Of a stretch of DNA of 64,000 nt, positions 54,166 to 64,000 are shown piece after piece. The position numbers were made by a program, and so were the translations under genes. Positions within the stretch are counted from its first letter, which is position 1. Each line of letters opens with the position of its first letter. Below the pieces are notes generated by a model that searched no databases, was not told the DNA's origin, and saw only the letters and a program-made list of their open reading frames with translations. The stretch comes from Apophysomyces variabilis (Eukaryota > Mucoromycota > Mucoromycetes > Mucorales > Mucoraceae): positions 644,209-708,208 of the forward strand of contig MZZL01000403.1 of assembly GCA_002749535.1 (NCBI GenBank), written 5' to 3'.

Positions 54166-56083
54166 TCACTTGAACATCTTATTGAACTCCCGACCAATCA
54201 ACATGCGTCGAATCTCGCTTGTTCCAGCGCCAATCTCATACAATTTCGCATCACGCAATATACGTCCAGTGGGGTATTCGTTGGTATAACCATTACCACC
54301 CAGACATTGAATGGCATCCAAAGCAACTTCTGTTGCACGTTCTGCAGAATAAAGAATAGCACCGGCGCAATCCTTGTTGCTGATTTGACCTTGATCACAT
54401 GCTCGTCCAACAGCATACACGTATGCACGAGATGCATTGAGTTTGGTGTACATATCCGCCAATTTGCCTTGGATAAGCTGTTTTTTTTTTGGTTGATAGC
54501 AAAAAAGAGAAAACAAAAAGTGTCAAACACACACAAAAAGTAACCGCTTCTTTGTTTTGTCCTCTCTTACCTGGAATTCTCCAATAGGTTGACCAAACTG
54601 TTTACGTTCATGAACGTATTGCACCGTAGTATCCAAAGCAGCTTGCATCAATCTAAACATCAATTTAAAGTTTTAGACAGGTGCGTTCGATTGACAACCC
54701 AATACACATGTTTTGTCTTGTCTTACCCTAAAGGTCCGCCAGACAAAACAAGACGTTCGAGATCCAAACCACTCATCAGGACATACACACCCTTGCCCTC
54801 GGCACCCAAGACATTTTCCGCTAGAGAAAAAAAATTAGCCTTTCCCCTTTTAGCCATACTGGTACATGCATCATCATGAACCCTTTTTTTTCCTTTTCCT
54901 TTTTTTTTAAAAAAAAATAGTCACTTACCAGGTACTTCACAATCTTCAAAGATCAATTCGCACGTGTTGGAGCCACGCATGCCCAATTTATCGAGCTTTT
55001 GTGCAGTGGAAAATCCTTTGAAATTCTTATAAAAGAGAAAGCCAAATCAATAACAGAAAAAGAAAAACGAAAAGGAAACATAAGGTTGTGTCTTATGGCA
55101 AGCTTGATTTCTTTTTTACCTTTTCAATCAAGAAAGCAGTGATGCCACGAGGACCAGCTTCGGGATCTGTCTTGGCATAGACAACCAAGACATCTGCATC
55201 AGGACCATTGGTAATCCACATCTTGTTGCCGTTGAGGACATAACGATCGCCTTTCTTTTCCGCTCGGAGCTTCATGCTCACGACATCGGAACCTGAACCG
55301 GGTTCAGACATGGCAAGCGCGCCCACATGATCACCTGAGATCAACTGTTTTGCCATTCATTAGTTTCCATTTAAAAACAAAGAAAAAGGTTTGTTTCATC
55401 CAGGCTATCCCTATCTCTTGACGATGATGAATCTTACCTTGGGCAAATACTTTTCTTTTTGAGCCTTGTTACCATTACGCACAATTTGATTGACACACAG
55501 ATTGGAATGGGCACCATAACTCAACGCCACGGAACCACTAGCACGGGAAATCTCTTCCATAACAAAGGTATGTTCAAGGTAACCCAAACCAAGACCACCG
55601 TACTCTTGTGGGGCAGTAATACCCAACACACCCAAATCACCGAATTTCTTCCACATATCCATGGGAAACTCATTGGCCTTGTCAATCGCCGCTGCACGTG
55701 GTGCCAGTTCCACTTGGACGTAATTATGGACAGCTTCACGGAGCTATCATTATAGAGAAAACCCCAAACTTAGCAAAATCTCTTATCTTTTTTTCAAGAT
55801 CTTTACCTCTTCCTGCTGAGGGGTCAGGTTGGCCACCGCTGCATTGTAAGTACTGATGGTTCTAAGAGAAGTACGACCAACGATTGATCGGGTCATATTC
55901 TATTCGTACATTAGGTGGTGAAGTTTATGCTGGTCCATGGATAAAGGGAAATTACAACTCTGTCTCTTTCTCCCCCCTCCCCCTCCTTCTTCACCCAGCC
56001 CCCTTTTTTTTTCCTTCATGATGATATCTTAGGATGATGTGACTTACTGTGGTCATGCGGCGAGACAGTGTTTGGAAGATCAT
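54166..56083 (-). CDS. IVD: isovaleryl-CoA dehydrogenase, mitochondrial
   Basis: About eight exons from the ATG at 56083 to the TGA at 54166. The start [12 protein letters not shown] plus [17 protein letters not shown] is an Arg/Ser-rich mitochondrial presequence. The acyl-CoA dehydrogenase core is complete. It includes [20 protein letters not shown], then [16 protein letters not shown] and [29 protein letters not shown] carries the catalytic Glu position specific to IVD. The C-terminal part has [20 protein letters not shown] and [17 protein letters not shown]. The enzyme oxidises isovaleryl-CoA in leucine breakdown and passes electrons to ETF. Location of the Glu in the LERL helix, rather than near the C-terminus, separates it from other acyl-CoA dehydrogenases. 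Confidence 0.96.
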
Positions 56084-56759
56084 TGTGTTTATTGTAGGAT
56101 GTGTAGCTTTAGAAAGAGTACGGGTGGGAGGACAAGTGTATTGGTTAAGAGGGACAAGGAAAACAAAGGTGAGAAAAGAAGAAAGTTGTAAACTGGACCT
56201 TTTGCCCGTCAATTTTTCTCACCACTATTTTTTTCCCACGGTCGTTTTTTGCTTATGTTCTGATTTTTAAATACCCGCCATTGGTAAGAAAGGAAGAAGA
56301 ACAAAGAACAAGAAGAAGAAGACCCAAACAGCCAAGAAGTATCAATAGGCTGACTTAGGACTCCATGGTATCACCAATGGTTTATTTCTTGTTCCTCCAT
56401 CAGTCTGTACTTAAGAATGAAATGAATTTACATATCTCTATATAGCTATTCAATTTTATGTTCGTCTTTAGATGAGACGCTCAATGGCATATATAACATC
56501 CATGATTCATTTTCTCATACTACGCGAGTTAGCTAGGTAGGGTCATTGGGAACAGGGTTCTGCAATTAGAGGGAAGGGAGGACCGTGACACTGTTTTTGA
56601 AGATGGAACCGCCTTTTTCTTCTCTTTTGTTTTTTGGTATGTTTTTTCTTTATGTTTGTCACCCATGTGCGACTTAAAGAATGGGAAAAGAAAACTTAGG
56701 GGGATTTGAAGAGGGACACAGGAGAGAAAAAGAAGAGGAGAACTATTTAGTTCCGTGGT

Positions 56760-56791
<32 letters not shown>

Positions 56792-59071
56792 TATGTATAT
56801 CACGATAATCCTAAAAGCAAAAGTAGCTAATTTATCTCCTTTTGTTACTCAGGATTGCCAAAACAAAGGTGCGTGCGCAATGTGTCACCTCTTTTTACCC
56901 TTTCGATTCCGTCACTCAAAGCGTCATAAACATCCATGAGAAACATCGGATCCACAAATGGAATGCGTCATTTGTGCCCTGGTTTAAGAAAGAAAGAAAG
57001 AAAGAAAAAAAAACAACGTCATTTTTTTTCAATACTTCTAGTTTAAAACAAACCATCATGAACGCAATACACATTATATATATAAGGGGAGTTGGGTATA
57101 AGAAACAGCAATAGAACATAGAAAAAGAAGAATGACTTGAATAGACAGATACAGCTCTTTTTTTTTAGTGACCACGAACCACACAGCTATCTACAAAACG
57201 AGGAAACTGTTTTGGAGTTATTGATTGTTGTTGTTCCTCCTTGTTTTTCTTTTTTGTTCTTGTTGTTTGTAGTACGCAAAAAAAAAACTTATCCTGCTAC
57301 AAGCATGGATGTGTCACCATTGAAACGGTCCATAAATCATCCGCCAATACCAACGGTCCGACTCAAAACATCTTTCACATGGATTACAAAATAATTTACC
57401 TTATATTTACTATTTGAACAGCGGTCTGACGGATAAAGTAGTACAAGTTAGGCCAAAAGTTTGTTTGTCATGTTGTCATGCTATGCGGCTTTTTTTTTCT
57501 TTTCTCTCTCACTCACCCTCTCTCTTTGCTAAGAACAGGAAAAATGGAAAATAAAATAAAATAAAATAGTTTTAATTTTAATTTCAATAAACAGCCGAGG
57601 AGAATCCTGCGCCTTATTGACGATAAATGTGTGTGTGTGTGTGTGTAGCATTCATTTCTTTTGCTAACAACACGGAAGGATAAATTGCTCCGAAAACCGC
57701 GTTGAAAGGTTAAAAAACCTTATTCATAAGCTTGTGAACTTGAAATACAAACATACCGGTATACTAAAGTTAAAACTAGTGTTGCAATCTACTTGATCTG
57801 TACAAATGAACAAGCACTATACCTTTTATTATCAAAACAAGCTAAGTTTCCCGATATCAATTAAACAATCAATTTTTTTTTACTCTTAGAGGACATGGTT
57901 TGAATGTTCTAGTAACAAATGGATCGCCGTTTACAACAGTATGTTTAGTAAGCTAATGGGTTTTTTTTTGCTTTTATCTATTTGGCACCCTCCCCATCTA
58001 GCAATTGGATATAGGCACCAAGTTGGCATCTTGAGCCCCTACACCATTCTCTAGAACAGTTTGGCCATTTTGCTCTCAGAGAAAATCATTGATAAGGGAA
58101 TCATTAGGTTTTTGTTTTTCCTCTGTAACCCTTGTCTTCCGTATATAGTTTGTTTACGACAAAGAGAAAGCCGTGAATTTTCACTATCGATGCACGTTTC
58201 TCTCTCTTTTTTTTTGTTTATAAGGATATACGAACACGTTTGACGTAAATAGCCGGGATATTCGTGAGTTTATATCTACTTTGTACACTAATACATGTAC
58301 ATCTATCTCGTTAGATAAATGAGTTCATCTGTCTCTCTATCCCATATTTAGTTATATGGTTAATCTAATCTGCAACATAAACAACCTTTTTCTAATTGAC
58401 GGAGGAAACCCCCCTTCAGTTCCCTAATGCCAAATGCGGGTTTCTTAAACTGGCAGTATCAACCTCATTATGCAAGAGGAAGGCGACCTCCGTTGCTTAT
58501 TCAGAATCCAATATAAGGTTGATCCGACCTAAAATAGTATAGTCTGGTTTTTGCTTGACATTTTGATATTTTTATTTGCTGCAACCACTTTATTATCAGG
58601 TTTTGCTTAGACTGATTTCATTTTTTTTTTTGCTTTACTCCAATGTTTTATAAGATTTGATTCCTTTAGAACAAGTAGGGTTACGTATGCTCACCATTTC
58701 GTATTTTCTATGTTTGTTTTTGTGATATTAGACGCTAATCAGAAACCTGCCATGGTTTTACAACTCTTTTTTTTTTCTTTTCCGATCAATGATCGGATCT
58801 GGAGGTGACGGAGTTTATATCAGCATTTTTCCAGTTTCCCTCCCCCCAAGTTGTTTCCTTTTGTCTCTCATATCTATTTCTCTCACGCAAATTTATCTTA
58901 TTTAATTCTCCGAAAGAGCAAGGAACGTGCATCTGAATCGAAACCAAAAAAAAGAAGAAAGACTGTAGAAAAAAAGAAAGGATATGACCATAGATCACAT
59001 GAACTCTGACAAAATAAAATAAAAAAACCCTTTTTGTGAAACCAAAAGAAATAGCACAGCCCTTTTCTAGT
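56084..59071. other. 3-kb gene-free region
   Basis: Between the IVD 5' end and the WC-2 3' end (both - strand). Microsatellites occur at 56757-56791 (CT then CA), 56988-57010 (AAAG), 57549-57568 (AAAAT) and 57629-57646 (GT). Many T runs are present. Scanned on both strands; no coding frame with family features and no tRNA-like structure seen. Confidence 0.45.
56757..56791. repeat. (CT)n(CA)n microsatellite
   Basis: About eleven CT units followed by four to five CA units. Confidence 0.9.
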
Positions 59072-60907
59072 TCAGCTGGACTGAGGTGGTGTATTATAGC
59101 ATCGAAGTAATGAGGGTAAGGAGGCTTTCTTCATACCTGTTATGTATGTCGGATACCGTGTGGTGGACTGGGAAGAGGAATTAGAGGATGATTGTGATAT
59201 AGTAGGTGATATGGAGGATTTGTCTTGCCGCGCCACCGATCGTGAGTATCGTAATCCACACGCATTACATAGTCTAACAGACCGAAAAAAAATGTCAGTT
59301 TTTTTTTTGTTTCTTGTGGCAGGTCAAAAATATAAGGCGGAAAACAAAAAAACGTACGTCTTATGACCCGACGGGCCCCTGCGCCATTCTGGACTACTGT
59401 CGGTACCACAGCTTTCGCAAATGTTTTTGTGTGCCGCCGGCGGACTATATCGATCGCGTATATTTCTCGAAGAGGCAACGCGTCGTGCGGTTGTCGGTGA
59501 AGACAACGATCTGGTTGATCGTACAAGGTACGGTTGCGAAATCGACGATGCCCGCCTTGCATATGGTATAGCCGGTCCGGTTTCTGGGTGAGTTTCGGTA
59601 AGACAGGTGTGACCTTCACTGTTGTCCGTGCCATTGCTATTGTCACTACCGATACTTTCTCTTCGCTGAATTTTTGTTTGTGTTTGTGCTCGTGGCTGTG
59701 GTTGTGGTAATGGCATTGCTGCTGCCATTGCTTCTTCTTGCTGTTGTTGGTGTTGTTGTTGTTGCTCTAGTTCTCGTCGTAACCTTTGTTTCTCTGCTGA
59801 GGCCTGTAGATCTGACAGATGAATGGATGCAAACGTAATACAACCGTAGGGTATAACCAATCGATCGATCATCCGTGAATGTGTTGGTCGTAAAGTCTGT
59901 TGTGTGCACTGAAAGCACGATGCATTGGAAATTAATGATAGTGTATCGTACAGATTAGCCGCATCGGCGAAATCTTTAGCTTGGGTTGCGCTCGGCCAAG
60001 AAAATAGGACACGTTTGGTGCGATTGTCAATAACATGGAATAATCGTTGTGAACCATCTGAGAAATCGATGATAGAATCCAGTCCTTGTTGGTGCAATGC
60101 TGAGTTCATGATGGCAGCATGCTTCAAACAAAAAAAGAAAAAAGTCCAGTCCGGGTTAGTTCATCCCGTGCTCTCCAAAGATGGATGTAATCTATTCCCC
60201 CGCATTTAAGTATAAATTTATTTTACCTTTGCATCAAATGTTGATTCTCCACAGGGATTCATATTGTAAGGTATGGTGATAGTAGGTTTCTCTTTTTTTT
60301 TTTTATAAAAAGTTAAGAGATCAGACAAGGGAATAGTGATCTGTATGTTGTGCTTACCTTGGCTTACATGGAAAAATGCCAATGCCAACTTATCGGTGAC
60401 GACGTACATAACAATATCAACGATCAACCAGGTAATCTACAGCAGAACGGATGGTTTACTTATCTCCGGGAAAGAAAAGCGAAAAGCGGGGGGTGGGGAA
60501 GAGGGGAAAGGGGAGTTTTACCTCATTTTGCGCGGTTTGTTTAAAATCATTTAATTCGGGTAATCTGCATCTATTTCCCCGGGAAAAGTACGAAAAGAAG
60601 GAACATCATGATCAGATCTGGGGAAGAAAACTGTCTACTAACGGGGAGTTTGGGGGGAAAGGAAGGGGATCGTGGGGAAGTTTTTTTTTGTTTACCTTGT
60701 CACGGATCCTGTCAAGGTCTTTGCTTCCATAAATTTTCGTAGATCTCGTCGTGCAAAAACTGCTTCGTCGGGATGAATGAGCTCAAACAAGGAATGTCCC
60801 AGGACACCATGGTTAATGGAGAGAGGGAACCGTTGAGTGAATGAGGGCGAGACATATACAAAGGTGAGTTCACCCAATGATAAGAGTGCCCATAAACACG
60901 TGTACAT
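59072..60907 (-). CDS. wc-2: White collar-2-like PAS/GATA zinc-finger protein
   Basis: About six exons from the ATG at 60907 (MYTCLWALLSLGELTFVYVS) to the TGA at 59072. A PAS domain opens the protein (SLFELIHPDEAVFARRDLRK, then QRLFHVIDNRTKRVLF). A Gln-rich linker follows. A single GATA finger NICESCGTDSSPEWRRGPSG continues with HKTLCNACGLRYS. The pattern is C-x2-C-x18-C-x2-C, the 18-residue loop of WC proteins. WC-2 partners the LOV photoreceptor WC-1 (MadB with MadA in Phycomyces) to drive light-regulated transcription in the nucleus. It lacks a LOV flavin-Cys motif, so WC-2 rather than WC-1. The PAS begins almost at residue one, as in short Mucoralean WC-2 paralogs. The tail is Ser-rich. 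Confidence 0.85.
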
Positions 60908-61708
60908 TGAGACTTAAATAATAATTGGAATAACAATAATATATTGAGGAAAAGGAAGTAAGAGAAAGAAGCAAAAAAAGAGAAAAGGAGAGAGAGTTAA
61001 AGTATTTGATAATAAGTAACGGAAAAAGAAAAGGAAAAAGAGAAAAAGGAAAGAATCTCAGAAGATGCCTTTTGTAGTTCCTGTCCAGCTCTCTTTTTTT
61101 TTATTTTTTTTTGAAGCATTCGATCAAATTTTGATTTCACAGTGTAACCTGTGGGTCATATGAAGTTCCCACTTCGATCACTTGCATTTTCCCCGTTTAC
61201 AAAAGTTGCCAAATCTCATAAAGTGATATCGAATGATAACAGTAACACGCTGATGTCCATACATCAAATTGGGGGAAAAATCAGTTAACAAGTATGGTAC
61301 TTTCTATATCAAATTAATCAACCTTCTTTCTTGTTTCATTTTTTCACATGGGGGGGAAGCTGAATAACTTGGGTTCCATGCTCATCATAATAGGGTTACA
61401 TCCTCTTGTATCCTTTTTTGTTATTATTACTGACAGGATCGGGCACCTATTTTACCTTTCGGCAAAAATGCCATACATTTTATCCGAAAGCAAAAAAGAG
61501 AGAGAGAGGGATAAAGAGTGAAAGAGAGGAAATTCAAATCCAAGTCAACGCCGATCTTAACAATCTTGTCAAGCATGGTAGCACATTGCCATACCAAAAT
61601 AGAAAATACGTTGCTCCATCCGAAAAAAGTAAAAGACATTAGGGCAGCCTATCAAACACACAGTTTCGGTTTCTCTCTTTCTCTTTTCATCATTTTTATA
61701 GTCCTTGC
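60908..61708. other. intergenic upstream of the WC-2-like gene
   Basis: 801 bp with A/G-rich (60950-61060) and T-rich (61090-61115) tracts. It holds the WC-2 promoter and GID8 3' flank. No gene seen. Confidence 0.45.
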
Positions 61709-62726
61709 TCATGGAGGAGAAGTAACATTACTGCTGTTATCCGGAGAAATATCATGCGCTTCGTCCATTACCAAATCTCCTTTGGTAAAATCCTCCATAC
61801 GTGGATATATCACCCTTTCATCCAGTTGTTCCTGGCTCCATGCTAACATCTTCAACAGATTCGGTAATTTCGGATCCTTTTCACGAGACTGACTAACTAG
61901 AATCGCCGCATTTAATTCGCTCGCCGTCTTCTGTCTTTGGCTAGGTTGCAAAAGATCCCGCACAGGAGATCGATGGACATCCTGGAAAGCCAGAAGCGCC
62001 ATGGTACGTTCAAGTTCCTCTAAAAACTCCGGATGCTCCTCCCCACGCGGTGCCATTTCTTCAGCAGCAAATTCTAATGCCCCAGCAAAGTCATTCTTAC
62101 GGATCAATTCAATCAATCGCTGTTGTTGTAAATGGAAAAATAGACGTGGATTGGTATCTAAAATCTAATCAGATCGCATAATGCAACCCCAAAAGAAAAA
62201 AAAAATTATTAGAAAGGTTTACAAACACTAATCGAAATGTAAGAAAAGGAAAAAGAAAAAAAAAACCCCAACGAAATTTTTTCTTTTGGCAATCATTCAT
62301 AATCAGAGAACGCTGAAACCGCATAGTTACCTCTGGGTTCAAGTCATTCACAAGTTCAATGGCAGTATCCACATCGCCAGATTGAATCGCATGCCGAATT
62401 TCCATACGCTCTTGAATGGATTCCAAATCCACAGAAGGTGATAATCCACTTTCAAGGCTAAACTGTTCCGCAGCATCCTTATACCCTTCAATAACCAGAT
62501 AGTTCATCACTAACTGATTCAAATCTCTGGTTCATTAAACAAAAAAAAAAAAAGAGAAAGACAAAAGTTCCCAGTACATGCAATCAATAACTTCAGAATA
62601 CATTCTTTTTCTCATGCTTTCCCCCCAAAAAAATGCTTACTGTTTGTTCACTTTAACTTTCGATAGCCTTTCCTCCCATTCATTTCTGGAGATGACTTTC
62701 TTGTTCGATGTTGGGATGGAAGTCAT
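61709..62726 (-). CDS. GID8: Gid8-like LisH/CTLH protein of the GID/CTLH E3 ligase
   Basis: Three exons from the ATG at 62726 (MTSIPTSNKKVISRNEWEER) to the TGA at 61709. LisH motif: DLNQLVMNYLVIEGYKDAAE, followed by FSLESGL. CTLH: RMEIRHAIQSGDVDTAIELV with the NDLNPE end and LFFHLQQQRLIELIRKND. CRA: AGALEFAAEEMAPRGEEHPE, ALLAFQ, ASELNAAILVSQ. This is the order of yeast Gid8 and human GID8/Twa1. It is a scaffold subunit of the GID ubiquitin ligase, which degrades gluconeogenic enzymes after glucose addition. The tail (MDEAHDISPDNSSN) is short. Confidence 0.94.
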
Positions 62727-63024
62727 AACGAAGTCAAATTAAAAAGAACGTTTTATGTTGAAAGGCTTGGGCTGATTATGCACCTGCTTTGTGCAAGAAT
62801 AAAAATGTGTGTGTGTATATGGTGTGGGAGAGTCACAGTTGCTACGGCAAGTGTGCTCATTTCAATGTCGGACTACAAAATAGGCGCTTTTTCATCATGC
62901 ATACTTTTTGCTTAGAGAATTGGTGACACTTGTCCGAATCAAGAAGTCTTTAGTTCCGCTTCTCTCGATAACAAAAATTCCACGATACTCAGTACATTAT
63001 AATTCTCTATAAAATTCAATGGTT
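62727..63024. promoter_or_regulatory. short GID8 upstream / HIS6 3' flank
   Basis: 298 bp between two same-strand genes. A (GT)n stretch occurs at about 62807-62818. No motif identified with confidence. Confidence 0.35.
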
Positions 63025-64000
63025 TTATTTCTCGCGATTCCATGCCACACATTGCTCAAATGTCACTCCGTTTCCGCCGAATATATCCAGAGCACTTTTT
63101 GTTTACCAAAAAGAATAATTATTATAAATCATAACTTTTCTTTTGTTAGATCTTTTACCTTCCAAATGTCAGGTCCACTTTGCCTTGGGATAATTGATCC
63201 ACCAAAGCTAAATCTTCAATGGCTAAGAAAAAGAAGAGGAAGAATCATGTCAACAAGTTGCATGACTCTTTGAATTCAAGTACACAAGAGAAACTCAAAC
63301 TTACATCGACCGCCCCCAGCATAAGTTGTTGGGATGGTAACCCATTCACCAAGTCCTAGTAGAACGTACGGTAAGGGTACAAGGGTTAAATAAGGAAAGG
63401 CTATTTTACTTACGCTTGACAAGGTCCTGGTCAATGCCGTTGCATAATCCCTCCACATCAGCAGCATGGATTAAGAACTCACTACATCATTATCATCATC
63501 AACCAGATGTATCAGCCCGCTAACCGCATTCATATTCCTCTTTTCCTTAGATCCGCTCTCTACCTGCAATATTCTGAAAGCATTTGCAACGTTTCTATTG
63601 CATAGAAAAGGAACATGTTCAATAAATACAGGAAAAAGAAAGAAACAAAGAAGGAGAGGGACTTTTGTAGCTGTACCTCGATTGACTTCCATATCGGTCA
63701 TGGTTTGCCATTTGTTCATGGCGACAATCCATTTATCATCCCGTCGACGGCAGCTGACATCCACGACCAAATTTTCCTTTCCAATTTTATGACTGATCGT
63801 CTGGAGTCGTTCGAGCGAGAATCGGGCATCGGGAAACAGATAACTTGTGACAATCACTTTGGAAGCACCCAGTGCGAGCCAATCGGACGCATTATCCGCC
63901 GTGATGCCTCCACCCACCTGAAGACCCTGAGGCCATGCCGCCAAAGCCTCTTTGGCTGCATCGTCATTGTTAGGTCCAAGCTTAATGACATGACAACGCG
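63025..64000 (-). CDS. HIS6: proFAR isomerase (histidine biosynthesis), 5' part cut
   Basis: The window edge cuts the 5' end; six exons remain down to the TAA at 63025. The frame enters as [18 protein letters not shown]. It continues with [20 protein letters not shown] and VIVTSYLF, then [36 protein letters not shown] follows across a 32-nt micro-exon. [18 protein letters not shown] and [14 protein letters not shown] lead to [20 protein letters not shown], and the end is VAWNREK. These are the fungal His6 (BBM-II isomerase) blocks. The catalytic Asp of the first half lies outside the window; the second-half region HAADVEG is present. It converts ProFAR to PRFAR, step four of histidine synthesis. 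Confidence 0.93.

Noticed and set aside
56084..59071. tRNA or CRISPR-like structure in the long spacer
   Set aside because: No B-box-like motif, cloverleaf or regularly spaced repeats found; only microsatellites.

Overview
This window is nuclear DNA of a filamentous fungus. Nearly every gene is broken by short introns (mostly about 40-160 nt, GT-AG), flanks carry many pyrimidine and AT microsatellites, and the gene set is fungal. It includes a pentafunctional AROM polypeptide, a Skn7-type HSF/response regulator, an Erb1 ribosome-biogenesis factor, a White-collar-2-like PAS/GATA protein and a proFAR isomerase. The lineage is most likely Mucoromycota (Mucorales-like). That is inferred from the short WC-2-like protein, a degenerate copy of a multicopy protein type I associate with Mucoromycota genomes, and the P450 type; a placement search would be needed to name a genus.

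Layout. 1-10 kb: 3' end of a PH-domain gene (+), a Munc13/UNC13-like C2 gene (-), an INO80F-domain gene (-) that shares a 201-bp divergent promoter with a DGCR6-family gene (+), and SEC62 (-). 10-16 kb: ARO1 (-). 16-20 kb: a cytochrome P450 (+) convergent with a 12-TM MFS exporter (-). 20-23 kb: a degraded Tc1/mariner element and a 51-bp hAT footprint. 23-31 kb: three + strand genes, SF3B4/HSH49, SKN7 and ERB1. 31-39 kb: four - strand genes: a large lysine-rich coiled-coil/CCHC protein, a one-TM protein, a coiled-coil protein and a probable OST5. 39-45 kb: a gene-poor, TE-degraded interval with one tentative small gene and a pseudogene. 45-50 kb: U2AF large subunit and a RhoGEF (+). 52-64 kb: five - strand genes, a bZIP factor, isovaleryl-CoA dehydrogenase, WC-2-like, GID8 and HIS6 (5' end cut by the window edge).

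How the genes fit together: this is mostly core housekeeping (aromatic amino-acid and histidine synthesis, ER translocation and N-glycosylation, pre-mRNA splicing, ribosome assembly, GID ubiquitin ligase, leucine catabolism). Regulators (Skn7, WC-2, bZIP, RhoGEF) and two TE-rich accessory intervals are interspersed. I see no gene cluster that amounts to a new system. The most distinctive points are a GC-AG intron in the RhoGEF, an intron placed exactly before the Skn7 phospho-acceptor Asp, the unrecognised Lys-rich repeat/CCHC protein, and the TE footprints.
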